The notes beneath the pieces are model-generated. The model did not search any database. It was not told the DNA's origin and saw only the letters and a list, made by a program, of their open reading frames with translations. Below are positions 1 to 8,869 of a DNA stretch of 59,590 nt, piece by piece (the stretch's first letter is position 1; the number at the start of each line of letters is the position of its first letter). The stretch is from the NCBI GenBank assembly GCA_030835085.1, contig JAUQWQ010000003.1:1-59590 (forward strand), written 5' to 3'. This DNA is from Ignavibacteria bacterium (GTDB taxonomy: Bacteria > Bacteroidota > Ignavibacteria > Tepidaquicellales > OLB5). Made by a program: the position numbers and the translations under genes.

Positions 1-5
1 AAATT

Positions 6-491
6 CTAATCCAGCAATTTTTTTACTTCAGTTTCAAACTGCTCGTATGTCTTGTTTCCCATTAATGTTTTAGTAAGCTTGCCTTCTTTATCGTAAAACC
101 CTGTGTAGGGAATTTCTCCCTGCCAGGATTTATCAACATAGGTCATTAATGCTTCCGGGTTGCTGAAGTTACCAAAGTATGAAGTGAAATCAACTCCCTG
201 CTTTTTTAAAAAAGGAAGAAGCTTGGTATCAAAATCAGCTTTGTCATCCAGTGAAACAAATACAAGTACGAATTCTTTATCCTTGTAATCTTTGTACAGC
301 TTTACAAGCTCAGGGAATTCTTTCACACATGGCGGGCACCATGTTGCCCAAAAATTCACAAGTACTACCTTGCCTTTGGAGCCATCAACAACAGCCTTGT
401 ATTCATCAATACTTGTGATGGTCTTTACTTCCTGCGAATATGAAAATGAGATCAAAAAAAGTAATACTATGATGCCTTTAATAGTTTTCAT
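6..491 (-). CDS. Secreted TlpA-like thioredoxin-fold protein
   Basis: A 161-residue thiol-disulfide oxidoreductase. Residues 1-19 form a signal peptide (MKTIKG followed by a hydrophobic run and SYSQ), so the protein should act outside the cytoplasm. The active site WCPPC is visible at residues 51-55 (Cys52, Cys55), inside the typical VNFWATWCPPCVKEFPEL context of the TlpA/ResA group. Family members reduce disulfides or cytochrome c apoproteins. No cytochrome maturation gene is in the window, so the partner is unknown. It lies 12 bp downstream of the second thioredoxin-fold gene on the same strand, so the two are probably co-transcribed. The complete gene fits in the window, with its TAG stop at the left edge. 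Confidence 0.85.
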   Translation of the reverse strand: MKTIKGIIVLLFLISFSYSQEVKTITSIDEYKAVVDGSKGKVVLVNFWATWCPPCVKEFPELVKLYKDYKDKEFVLVFVSLDDKADFDTKLLPFLKKQGVDFTSYFGNFSNPEALMTYVDKSWQGEIPYTGFYDKEGKLTKTLMGNKTYEQFETEVKKLLD

Positions 492-503
492 TAATGGTAA
501 TAA

Positions 504-1094
504 TTATTTTTCAACTCTTTTTATTCCGCAGCCAAACGATTTGGTCTCTTTTACGGATACATCTTTGCCTGATGAAATTTCATCAATCGCGTTCTTCAGG
601 TCATGTGTGCTCTGCTCAGCAGCGGATTTGTTATCAGATATCCTGCCGTGATAAAGTACAGTGTTATCCTTGCTGATAACAAAAACTTCCGGAGTTCTTG
701 TTGAGCCGAAAATATCTGCTACAACATTGTTGTTATCCTTTAACATCGGAAATGAGTAACCGTTCTTGCTTGCATGTTCCTTCACAACATCAACACTTTC
801 AGTGTTGTTGGAATTGATCGCCCATACAGTAAATCCTTTTTCAGTGTATTCCTTTGCATAATCGTTAATTCTATCATTGTATGGCTGAACCCACGGACAC
901 TCAGTTGACCAGAACATTACAATAACACCGGTATTAGAGCTCTTCAGAGCATCTGCAAGATTATAGCTTTTACCGTCATAATTTGTAATGGTAAAATCTT
1001 CAACTTTATCTCCCGGACCCTTGGTAAAAGCAAATGAATCCAGTGTAAGCGCAAAAATTGCTAAAATCAGGCTAAAAACCACTTTTCTTGACAA
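504..1094 (-). CDS. Secreted redoxin (AhpC/TSA-like) protein, TTG start
   Basis: A 196-residue thioredoxin-fold protein of the AhpC/TSA-redoxin type. Residues 1-23 look like a signal peptide. The N-terminal active-site segment is FWSTECPWVQ, with a single Cys66 instead of a CxxC pair, and a second cysteine lies near the C-terminus in GCGIK (Cys189). This layout fits a peroxiredoxin-like or single-cysteine redoxin better than a classical thioredoxin; the substrate is unknown. The start is TTG: a strong AAGGAGG lies five bases upstream of it, and the nearest alternative (GTG, codon 5) is too far from that site. It is the first gene of a two-gene unit with the TlpA-like protein. Confidence 0.8.
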   Translation of the reverse strand: MSRKVVFSLILAIFALTLDSFAFTKGPGDKVEDFTITNYDGKSYNLADALKSSNTGVIVMFWSTECPWVQPYNDRINDYAKEYTEKGFTVWAINSNNTESVDVVKEHASKNGYSFPMLKDNNNVVADIFGSTRTPEVFVISKDNTVLYHGRISDNKSAAEQSTHDLKNAIDEISSGKDVSVKETKSFGCGIKRVEK

Positions 1095-1099
1095 TATAT

Positions 1100-1106
1100 C
1101 CTCCTT
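1100..1106 (-). promoter_or_regulatory. Strong Shine-Dalgarno fixing a TTG start
   Basis: On the minus strand this reads AAGGAGG, five bases before the TTG start of the redoxin gene. Such strong sites are rare in this window, where most genes have AT-rich leaders without one, so it is the main argument for the TTG start. Confidence 0.7.
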
Positions 1107-1215
1107 GTATTTTTTAATAAGTATTACAAGTTATAAAGAAATTTTGATTAAAAAAGTTTCAATTTTTTTGTAATAATCCATGAATTTTAGTGTAAGAATT
1201 TTAAGATTTTATGTT

Positions 1216-1223
1216 TAATTTTG
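1216..1223 (+). promoter_or_regulatory. Candidate -7 box (TAATTTTG)
   Basis: Matches the Bacteroidota -7 consensus TAnnTTTG, 28 bases before the start of the propeller gene at 1252. No TTG is seen at the expected -33 distance, so the support is partial. Confidence 0.35.
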
Positions 1224-1251
1224 AAAAATCACTTAAACAGGGGATAGCAAA

Positions 1252-2622
1252 ATGAAAAAATCTACAGGTTCAAATTCTATAAGCTTTCTATTTAGCACCC
1301 TTATCATTATTGCATTAACACTTTCATTAACATCACGTACAAATTCCCAGGTATGGGAGCAATTGGGAACGGGAACAGGCGGAGTTGTGAATGCAGTAAC
1401 AGTATTTAACAATCAAATTGTAGCAGCAGGATATTTTGCAGTTGCCGGCGGACAGCTTGTGAATAACATTGCAAGATGGACAGGTTCAGCATGGCAGCCG
1501 CTTGGTTTGGGTACAAACGATACTGTATTTTGTTTAACAGTTTACAACAATAATCTTGTTGCCGGAGGCAGGTTTACTTCTGCCGGCGGTGTTAACTGCA
1601 ACAAAGTTGCTATGTGGAATGGTTCATCGTGGATTTCAATCGGCGGAACTTTTAACGGAAATGTTTTAGCGCTGACGGTTTCGGGGGCATATATTGTTGC
1701 CGGAGGTAACTTCACAATTGTCAATTCCAGAAATATGGCAAGAATTGCAAAATGGCAAAACACCTGGGATACTATTGGGGTTGGTTTTAACAACACTGTT
1801 CATGCACTTGCACAATTTAATAATTCACTTTATGCTGCCGGTGTATTTACTGTTTCTGACGGAATGCCTGTTAACAGGATATCAAGATATACAGGACCTT
1901 CATGGGCAAGTGTTGGAGTTGGAATGGATGACGGAGGAGTATTTTGTTTAAGGGTATTCAACAGCTCATTATACGCGGGCGGAACTTTCACTACAATTGG
2001 CGGATCTACAACAAACAGGATAGCCAGATGGAACGGTTCAAGCTGGTCCAACGTTGGTTTCGGTTTCAGCGGCGGTGTGTATGCCCTGCATTCACTTGGA
2101 ACCAATCTGTACGCTGGCGGTGAATTCGATTTTGCCGATTTTTTACCGGCAAATAAAGTCGCTTTTTATAACGGTTCAACCTGGGCTGCAATGGGTTCAG
2201 GCATTGGCGGCACTTCACCAAGGGTAAGGGGTATTAGCAGTTTCCTGGGTGATGTAATAGTTGGCGGCAATTTCACACTGGCAGGCGGCGTATCTGTTAA
2301 TAATATCGCTAACTGGAAACTCACTGTTGGAATAACGCAAACAGGAAACAATATACCGGAAGTATATTCACTTGAACAGAATTATCCAAATCCGTTCAAT
2401 CCTCAGACAAATATAAAATTTGATTTGCCGAAAAACGGCTTTGTAACTTTATCTGTATTCGATTCCAGGGGAGCATTGGTGCAAAACCTGGTGAATAATG
2501 ATCTTACAGCAGGTGAGTACAATGTAACGATGGATGCATCAATGCTTCCAAGCGGAGTGTATTTCTATAAACTGAACACTGAAAGCTTTTCATCAACAAA
2601 GAAAATGATTTTGGTGAAATAA
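1252..2622 (+). CDS. T9SS cargo: repeat beta-propeller protein
   Basis: A 456-residue secreted protein. Residues 1-33 are a signal peptide. Residues about 35-355 hold roughly eight repeats of about 40-45 residues with the pattern LYAGGxFTxAGG, then IARWNGSSW, then GxGxxxxVxAL. This is a kelch-like or propeller-like architecture in which the Gly-rich strand and the conserved Trp recur in each blade. The sorting domain starts near residue 370, with NYPNPFNP at 377-384, and ends in KKMILVK. No catalytic residue is recognised; a binding or adhesive role at the surface is likely but unproven. It is a single-gene unit, followed by its own terminator. Confidence 0.85.
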   Translation: MKKSTGSNSISFLFSTLIIIALTLSLTSRTNSQVWEQLGTGTGGVVNAVTVFNNQIVAAGYFAVAGGQLVNNIARWTGSAWQPLGLGTNDTVFCLTVYNNNLVAGGRFTSAGGVNCNKVAMWNGSSWISIGGTFNGNVLALTVSGAYIVAGGNFTIVNSRNMARIAKWQNTWDTIGVGFNNTVHALAQFNNSLYAAGVFTVSDGMPVNRISRYTGPSWASVGVGMDDGGVFCLRVFNSSLYAGGTFTTIGGSTTNRIARWNGSSWSNVGFGFSGGVYALHSLGTNLYAGGEFDFADFLPANKVAFYNGSTWAAMGSGIGGTSPRVRGISSFLGDVIVGGNFTLAGGVSVNNIANWKLTVGITQTGNNIPEVYSLEQNYPNPFNPQTNIKFDLPKNGFVTLSVFDSRGALVQNLVNNDLTAGEYNVTMDASMLPSGVYFYKLNTESFSSTKKMILVK

Positions 2623-2643
2623 AAAATTAAATATTTTACATTT

Positions 2644-2677
2644 AGCCTGCCCTAAACAACGGGGCAGGCTTTTTTTT
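2644..2677 (+). terminator. Rho-independent terminator
   Basis: Arms AGCCTGCCC and GGGGCAGGCT form a GC-rich stem around an A-rich loop, followed by a run of T. It lies 22 bases after the stop of the 1252-2622 gene. Confidence 0.85.
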
Positions 2678-2718
2678 GGGGTTATTTTACATTAATTGTT
2701 ATTTGTGTATATTTAATC

Positions 2719-3870
2719 ATGAAAAGATCATTTCTGCTGATATTCTGGTTGATTTTTCTATCATTAGCTTCATCATATTCTCAGCCTGTAACCAGGTTTG
2801 CCGCTATTGGCGACTATGGCAGGTGGTACACTGATGGCGAAGCGCTAGTATCTCAAATGGTGCATAGCTGGAATCCCGATTTTATCATTACCCTTGGAGA
2901 TAACAATTACGAGTACGGCGCGGATTCAACCATCGATTCAAATATCGGGCAATTTTACCACGACTATATCTTCCCCTATAATGGTAATTTTGGACAAGGC
3001 TCACCATTCAACAGATTTTTCCCCTCGCTGGGCAATCATGATTTTTACAGCGATACCGCGCGTACTTATTTGAATTATTTTGTACTTCCCGGGAATGAAA
3101 GATACTATGACTATATAAGAGGTAATTGTCATTTTTTTGTGATTAACAGCGACCCTATTGAGCCGGATGGCAACACAGAAACTTCTGCGCAGGCGTTGTG
3201 GCTTAAAAATAAACTTGCGCAATCAAATGCAAGATTTAAAATAGTATATTTTCATCACCCTCCGTTCTCATCGGGTCAGCATGGTAACAATGCCGATATG
3301 AACTGGAAGTTCAAACAGTGGGGTGCAACAGTAGTATTATGCGGGCATGAACATAATTACGAAAGGCTTGTTGATAATACAGGCATGACATATTTTATCA
3401 ACGGACTTGGAGGTAAAGACTGGCGGGAATTCGCAACGATTGTGCCCGAAAGCCGTGTAAGGTTCACCGGGAACTACGGCGCAATGCTTGTAACAAGTTA
3501 TGCCGATAGTTTAAATCTGAAATTCATCGCATATCCTGATTCTGTTAAAGATGATACAACTATAGTATTGCCGCCTATCGGCATTCATCAAATTTCAGAA
3601 GTTGCTTCTGAATTTAGACTTGAGCAGAATTTTCCCAATCCATTTAACCCGGTTACGCACTTGAAATTTCAGGTTGCAGATTTCGGATTTGTAACACTGA
3701 ATATTTATGATGCATCCGGAAGCTTGATCGAATTAATGATAAATCAACAGCTGCAGCCGGGGACTTATGAAGTTCAATGGGATGCTTCAGCATACTCCAG
3801 CGGGATCTATTTTTATTCATTAAGTTCATCCTACGCTACTTTAACGAAAAAAATGATCCTGATCAAATAA
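2719..3870 (+). CDS. T9SS cargo: purple-acid-phosphatase-like metallophosphoesterase
   Basis: A 383-residue secreted calcineurin-like phosphoesterase. A signal peptide covers residues 1-22. The five metal-binding motifs of the purple acid phosphatase type are in order: GDYG (Asp32), GDNNY (Asp61, Tyr64), GNHD (Asn106, His107), FHH (179-180) and GHEHNYER (His210, His212). The catalytic domain spans about 25-285. The sorting domain carries NFPNPFNP at 304-311 (Phe in place of the usual Tyr) and ends in KKMILIK. It probably hydrolyses phosphate esters outside the cell, for example for phosphate scavenging; no Pho-type regulatory sequence was recognised. The gene stands alone between a terminator and a 93-base gap. 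Confidence 0.88.
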   Translation: MKRSFLLIFWLIFLSLASSYSQPVTRFAAIGDYGRWYTDGEALVSQMVHSWNPDFIITLGDNNYEYGADSTIDSNIGQFYHDYIFPYNGNFGQGSPFNRFFPSLGNHDFYSDTARTYLNYFVLPGNERYYDYIRGNCHFFVINSDPIEPDGNTETSAQALWLKNKLAQSNARFKIVYFHHPPFSSGQHGNNADMNWKFKQWGATVVLCGHEHNYERLVDNTGMTYFINGLGGKDWREFATIVPESRVRFTGNYGAMLVTSYADSLNLKFIAYPDSVKDDTTIVLPPIGIHQISEVASEFRLEQNFPNPFNPVTHLKFQVADFGFVTLNIYDASGSLIELMINQQLQPGTYEVQWDASAYSSGIYFYSLSSSYATLTKKMILIK

Positions 3871-3963
3871 CCCATTCCGGGTACAAAAAGTTAATGATTA
3901 TAGCATACAGGATAAGAACATTTTCTATTATATTCTCTTATTCCAATAATTAATTTATCACAA

Positions 3964-6000
3964 ATGAATGGATTTTTTCGCTTTTTCAAAGGGCTGAGAA
4001 ATCTCTTTTTGATTATTTTCATAGCTGTAACCGGTATAATATTGTTCCAGGCACATATTCCCGGGTATAATTTTGATGATAATAATCCGAATATAGAACA
4101 GCCGACCAGGGAATCATTTTCTCATTTTAATCCTAATGTAAGCCACCAGCCGAGTATTGTTACTTTAAATGATTTTGATAACTTTGATATTGGCGTGGAT
4201 TATTACGAGCAGTACGGTTCATCAAATCCAAATAACCCATTGTGGTTATTCTTTGGAGCTAATGCAAGTCCGCAGAATGCCAGGGGCACAACAAACGGCG
4301 GATTGAACTGGTATCTTATTAACCCGGGTTACCAGTCAGGGACATGCTGTGACCCATGGGCAGCACATACAGGCAGCGGAGTACTGATCTATGCTTCCGG
4401 GGTATCCGGTCAGTACATTTACCGTTCAACCAACAACGGTCAGACGTGGAGCTCTCCGGTACTTTCGGTTAATGGTATTGACCGGAATCATGTTTCGGCT
4501 GAGTATACCGGTACCGGACCATATGCAAACTATGTTTATGCAGCTATTACAGGTTCAGGAAGCACCGGACCTTTTGGCAGAAGTACTGATGCGGGAGTTA
4601 CGTGGACAACAACGTTCACACCTGCTCAGTCGTTACCGGGTGTTTATATTGCTGTTGGACCCAATGGAACAACAAACGGCGGATGCGTTATGTATGTGAC
4701 AAACACGGGTAGTGACCAGGCGCGAAATTACAATTTTTACCGTTCCACCAACGGTGGCGCTAATTTTACATTAAGCTCAACACAGCAGTTTGCCAACCAG
4801 GTTGGATTCTATAACTCAGCCGGCAGGCATACTATTAATAATGCAAGAACTGCACCACATCCGAAAATTGCTATGGATAACAGCAACGGCCCCAACAGGG
4901 GAAGGCTGTATCTTGTATACGCTTCCAATGATCCGCCGGGTAACGGAAACAAGCCGGATATATGGTTAAGATACTCAACTGATCAGGGTATAACATGGAG
5001 CGGAGCAATAAGGGTTAACGATAATCCGAATCCAACACTAAGCGATCAGTGGTTCCCTGAAATATGGTGTGAAGCAACCACAGGAAAATTATATATACAC
5101 TGGTATGATGACCGTTCAAACCCTGCGAACTTTACCACGGATATTTACGCGACATACACAACTGATGGCGGTATTACATTTGCGCAAAACCAAAGGCTGA
5201 CCAACCAGTCATTTATATTTCCAAGTCCGGCGTGTTCGCCAAATTCAAATTGCTACAGGGGTGACTATACTACAATAATGGCAAACAATCCCAAAGTTGG
5301 ATACAGTGTATGGAGCGATCACAGGAACGGGACCGCTTTAAATATGGGTTCATATTTCCCGGATTTTGCAATGAGAGTTCAGCCAAATGCTTTTGGTATG
5401 AACGGAGTAAATGACAGCGCATTCGTGAATGTCAGTATTCCCGCAGTTAAACTATATAGTGATACGGCATTGTTTGCAGCAACAGTTACAAATCCCCCGG
5501 GCACCGGTACAATTACTCTTGACCTGCTGAATAAAACGTCAAATACTCTGCAAAATAAGCTGACAACTTTTCCTGATTCCCTGAGGTTAAGAATAAAAAC
5601 TTCGGGTGGTGTGCCAAGCGGAAATTACAATATCAGGGTACAGGGTAACGGACCAAACGGAACTCCGGTTCATGAAAGATTCATAAATATTAATGTGGGT
5701 TTTGTCGGTATTTCAATTAACAATAACCAGATACCGGATAATTATTCTTTGCAGCAGAATTACCCAAATCCGTTTAATCCTTCTACAAACATTAGTTTTC
5801 AGTTGCCTGAAAACGGTTTGGTGAATATCAGCATTTACGATATAAACGGAAAACTAGTTGAAGAACTGGTAAATAGAAATTTAACTGCAGGAAATCATTT
5901 AATCGAATGGAACGCGGTAAACTATCCGAGCGGAATTTATTTCTACAGAATTAATACGGGAAGTTTTACTGATGTTAAGAAAATGATGTTGATCAAATAG
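3964..6000 (+). CDS. T9SS cargo: sialidase-fold (BNR/Asp-box) protein
   Basis: A 678-residue secreted protein. The N-terminal hydrophobic segment (residues about 13-30) acts as signal or anchor. Residues about 70-480 contain Asp-box repeats (STNNGQTW, STDAGVTW, STNGGANF, STDQGITW, TTDGGITF) typical of a six-bladed sialidase-fold propeller. The Asp-boxes are structural: I could not identify the Arg triad and Tyr/Glu pair of a true sialidase, so enzymatic activity is uncertain. Residues about 490-580 look like a beta-sandwich linker. NYPNPFNP is at 599-606 and the protein ends in KKMMLIK. It is monocistronic, with its own terminator. Confidence 0.8.
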   Translation: MNGFFRFFKGLRNLFLIIFIAVTGIILFQAHIPGYNFDDNNPNIEQPTRESFSHFNPNVSHQPSIVTLNDFDNFDIGVDYYEQYGSSNPNNPLWLFFGANASPQNARGTTNGGLNWYLINPGYQSGTCCDPWAAHTGSGVLIYASGVSGQYIYRSTNNGQTWSSPVLSVNGIDRNHVSAEYTGTGPYANYVYAAITGSGSTGPFGRSTDAGVTWTTTFTPAQSLPGVYIAVGPNGTTNGGCVMYVTNTGSDQARNYNFYRSTNGGANFTLSSTQQFANQVGFYNSAGRHTINNARTAPHPKIAMDNSNGPNRGRLYLVYASNDPPGNGNKPDIWLRYSTDQGITWSGAIRVNDNPNPTLSDQWFPEIWCEATTGKLYIHWYDDRSNPANFTTDIYATYTTDGGITFAQNQRLTNQSFIFPSPACSPNSNCYRGDYTTIMANNPKVGYSVWSDHRNGTALNMGSYFPDFAMRVQPNAFGMNGVNDSAFVNVSIPAVKLYSDTALFAATVTNPPGTGTITLDLLNKTSNTLQNKLTTFPDSLRLRIKTSGGVPSGNYNIRVQGNGPNGTPVHERFININVGFVGISINNNQIPDNYSLQQNYPNPFNPSTNISFQLPENGLVNISIYDINGKLVEELVNRNLTAGNHLIEWNAVNYPSGIYFYRINTGSFTDVKKMMLIK

Positions 6001-6021
6001 TTTAGCATTTCTATTCACAAA

Positions 6022-6058
6022 AGCCTGTCACATTTAAAACGTGGCAGGCTTTTTGTTT
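6022..6058 (+). terminator. Rho-independent terminator
   Basis: A 10-bp stem, AGCCTGTCAC with GTGGCAGGCT (one G-T pair), nine-base loop, then a T-rich tail. It lies 21 bases after the stop of the 3964-6000 gene. Confidence 0.85.
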
Positions 6059-6149
6059 TATAGCCGCATTAATCTGTTTTTGGTAAATTTTCTATTTTTT
6101 TCGCATTTATTTTATGAGGTGCATCATTTTATTTGCGTACCGCTAATAT

Positions 6150-6157
6150 TATATTTG
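6150..6157 (+). promoter_or_regulatory. Candidate -7 box (TATATTTG)
   Basis: Perfect TAnnTTTG match about 93 bases before the start at 6251. A TTTG lies at 6132-6135, but the spacing is only 14, shorter than usual. If used, the leader would contain the palindrome at 6185-6214. Confidence 0.4.
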
Positions 6158-6184
6158 AATAAGATTGAAATCTTTTTATAAAAA

Positions 6185-6214
6185 TTAAGAAGTGATCTTA
6201 AGATCACTTCTTAA
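6185..6214. repeat. 30-bp perfect palindrome in a probable 5' leader
   Basis: The half-site TTAAGAAGTGATCTT is followed immediately by its exact reverse complement, 36 bases before the start codon at 6251. As RNA it would fold into a 13-bp stem with a UUAA loop. No T-run follows, so it does not look like an ordinary terminator. It could be a dimeric repressor operator, an mRNA hairpin affecting translation or stability, or a mobile palindrome. Confidence 0.6.
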
Positions 6215-6250
6215 CCAATTTCTCTTAATTTAACGGTTGAAAAATCTTAT

Positions 6251-8737
6251 ATGAGCTACTTAAAAACATTGACCGCAGCACTTTTACTTTTTAATTCCGT
6301 TTTTTTATTTTCACAGCAGGGTTGGTTTCAGCTAAACAGCGGAACAACAAATCAGTTGAACTGCATTAGCTCATTTGAATCCAAAGCATGGGCTGTAGGT
6401 AATAACGGAACGATCCTCCGCACAACAAACGGAGGAATAAACTGGTTCTCCCAATTTTCCGGAACAACTAACGATCTCAATTACATTTGCTTAATTTTCC
6501 TTCGTGATTCTGTTGCATATATTGTGGGGGATGCCGGTACAATTTTGAGAAGTACAAATTTAGGAAATAACTGGGGAATTGTTAACAGCGGAACAAACGC
6601 TGACTTAAATGCCATTTGCCCTCTATTCGATACAATTTCTGTTATAGCAGTAGGCAATGGCGGAATGATATTAAAAAGTACTAACAGAGGTTCCTCCTGG
6701 ATTCAAAAAACCTGCCCTGTAAACGTAAATCTAAACAACATTACAACTGCTTATCCTATGGATCTTTTTATTGCAGGTGATGCAGGAAAAATACTGCATT
6801 CGTATGAAGAAGGAAACACATGGTTTGCGCAAACAAGCGGAACGACAGTTAATCTGTCTTCTTTTTCAACATATTATCTGAATAACAATGGTTTTGTTCA
6901 CGTTGTAGGAGATAATGGCACTATATTAAAGACAACCAACTCCGGGTACAACTGGTTAACAGTACAAAGCGGAACGACGCAGAATCTGAGCTCTATATAT
7001 GTCATAAACAATCCATGGGATACAATGCTTTATCATATAGCCGTCGGTGCTAACGGAACAATGATAGAATCAATTAATGGCGGAATGTGGGTTAACAGGA
7101 CCATACCTTTTAATGATAATATTAACATGATAGAAATGCAGAATATTAATACAGGTTATGCTGCAGGAAACAATGGTATGATCATTAAATCAGTTGGAAA
7201 TTATGCAGGTGTTGATCTTAAATACATGAATGCAAACACTATAAGCACAATTTACAGAAGTGATGGCGGATTTAATGTTGTAAAAGAAGGCGGAACATCA
7301 CCCGGGTTTGAATGGCCTAAGGGTTCAGGCAAACACGCCAGGTATGCCTCCGGTTTATGGATAGGTGCATTGGTAAACGGTGTGCCAAGGGTTACAACTG
7401 CGGCTTATGATAATGAATATTACCCGGGATACACAAATAATAGTTCTGTTCCCCAGGGCAGAAACGATTCAAATTACCATATTTATAATATGAATTTGGG
7501 TTCAGCAGGTACCGACAGGCAATTATGGCCTAATTCTCTCCTTGGTAATTCTGATCAGGGAGCGCCGGTATATTTTGATACTCTAACCGGTTCATGGAAA
7601 CCTCTGGATTTTGGCAGCCAGACTATGTTCTATTCATATACCGATAGCTATCCGGAATCTCATAAAAATTTTATTAACGGGGGAGGGTCAACCCCTCTTA
7701 AAGCAGATGTTAAGCAGCTTAATTTTTCTTTAGATGTGCCGGGAGTGCTTGGCAATGTTATCTTCTCACAATATACTATAATTAACCGCAGCAGTAGCGT
7801 GTGGCATGATGCTTATTTTACGATGTGGTCAGATGATGATCTTGGTGAGTCCTTTGATGACATGGTTGGATGTGACTCCGCGCTAGGATTGGGCTACACT
7901 TATAACGGAACTAACAATGATCCTGTTTATGGTATTGCTGTTCCCGCTGTTGGATTTGTTATGTTAAAAGGAGCGTATTTGTTTACAGGCAATGTAAATG
8001 ATACAGTTCATTTTTGCAGAAATAAAACCCGGGTTTCAATGAACCGATACAGGGATCTTGGAATGAGTGTGTTTAATTTTGCAGTTAATGCCAATCCTTA
8101 TTTCCATGATCCTGAGGACACAGAGCAAAGTTATAATCTGCTAAAAGGCTTACATACCGATGGTTCACCAATTTTTCATCCGGAGGGTTTTATTACGACT
8201 CTTCCGTATTCGGGTGACCCTGTTACGCAAACAGGCTGGAATGCCGCTGATGCTGAGGATTACAGGATGTATGTTACCACGGGTCCGGTTGATCTTAACC
8301 CGGGCGATACGCAGGTAATTGTAACTGCACAGGTAATTGCTCTTGGTACTTCATACCTGAACAGCATTACAGAATTAAGGTTATATGCGGCCGAACTAAG
8401 GGAGTTTTATAACAGCTGTTATACTTCAACTGTGATCGGGATTGAGAACCAATCATCCATGCTGCGCAGTTTTAATCTCAGGCAGAATTATCCAAACCCG
8501 TTTAACCCTTCAACTGTTATTAAATATTATATTCCGCATGAAAGCAGTGTTAACATAAGGATTTTTGATGTTACAGGAAGGGAAGTATATAAGGTAACTG
8601 AATTCAGGAAAGCCGGAAGTTACGAAGTACTGTTTGACGGTTCAAAACTTGCCTCTGGGGTTTACTTTTATACCATGGAAGCAATTGATAACAGCGGTGT
8701 ATATACAGATACAAAGAAAATGGTTCTACTAAAGTAA
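6251..8737 (+). CDS. T9SS cargo: B-type propeller fused to A-type domain
   Basis: An 828-residue secreted fusion. A signal peptide covers residues 1-22. Residues about 23-315 are Ycf48/BNR-like propeller repeats (family B), each with GNNGTILRTTNGGINW or a variant followed by SGTTxxL. Residues about 320-690 match the organisation of family A: an opening YRSDGGFN segment, FEWPKGSG, GLWIGALV, a long middle region, SDDDLGESFDDMVGCDS, and DPVYGIAVPAVG followed by FTGNVNDT. The A part is more divergent and cysteine-poor than the operon copies. NYPNPFNP is at 746-753 and the protein ends in KKMVLLK. The fusion suggests that A and B domains act together; no catalytic motif is recognised. It is monocistronic with its own terminator. 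Confidence 0.82.
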   Translation: MSYLKTLTAALLLFNSVFLFSQQGWFQLNSGTTNQLNCISSFESKAWAVGNNGTILRTTNGGINWFSQFSGTTNDLNYICLIFLRDSVAYIVGDAGTILRSTNLGNNWGIVNSGTNADLNAICPLFDTISVIAVGNGGMILKSTNRGSSWIQKTCPVNVNLNNITTAYPMDLFIAGDAGKILHSYEEGNTWFAQTSGTTVNLSSFSTYYLNNNGFVHVVGDNGTILKTTNSGYNWLTVQSGTTQNLSSIYVINNPWDTMLYHIAVGANGTMIESINGGMWVNRTIPFNDNINMIEMQNINTGYAAGNNGMIIKSVGNYAGVDLKYMNANTISTIYRSDGGFNVVKEGGTSPGFEWPKGSGKHARYASGLWIGALVNGVPRVTTAAYDNEYYPGYTNNSSVPQGRNDSNYHIYNMNLGSAGTDRQLWPNSLLGNSDQGAPVYFDTLTGSWKPLDFGSQTMFYSYTDSYPESHKNFINGGGSTPLKADVKQLNFSLDVPGVLGNVIFSQYTIINRSSSVWHDAYFTMWSDDDLGESFDDMVGCDSALGLGYTYNGTNNDPVYGIAVPAVGFVMLKGAYLFTGNVNDTVHFCRNKTRVSMNRYRDLGMSVFNFAVNANPYFHDPEDTEQSYNLLKGLHTDGSPIFHPEGFITTLPYSGDPVTQTGWNAADAEDYRMYVTTGPVDLNPGDTQVIVTAQVIALGTSYLNSITELRLYAAELREFYNSCYTSTVIGIENQSSMLRSFNLRQNYPNPFNPSTVIKYYIPHESSVNIRIFDVTGREVYKVTEFRKAGSYEVLFDGSKLASGVYFYTMEAIDNSGVYTDTKKMVLLK

Positions 8738-8760
8738 TTCCGGCAAGCACATGTTTTTTA

Positions 8761-8800
8761 AAGCCTTTTACTGTAAACAGTAAAAGGCTTCTTAATTTTT
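8761..8800 (+). terminator. Rho-independent terminator
   Basis: Perfect 13-bp stem AAGCCTTTTACTG with CAGTAAAAGGCTT around a TAAA loop, followed by CTTAATTTTT. It lies 23 bases after the stop of the fusion gene. Confidence 0.85.
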
Positions 8801-8869
8801 GAAGTATTAATTATATAATAGAATTATTCTAAAAACATTGATATTATTGGATATCTAAACTTCTTTAAT

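Noticed and set aside
3964-6000. Calling the Asp-box protein a sialidase
   Set aside because: Asp-boxes are structural; the catalytic Arg triad and Tyr/Glu could not be identified.
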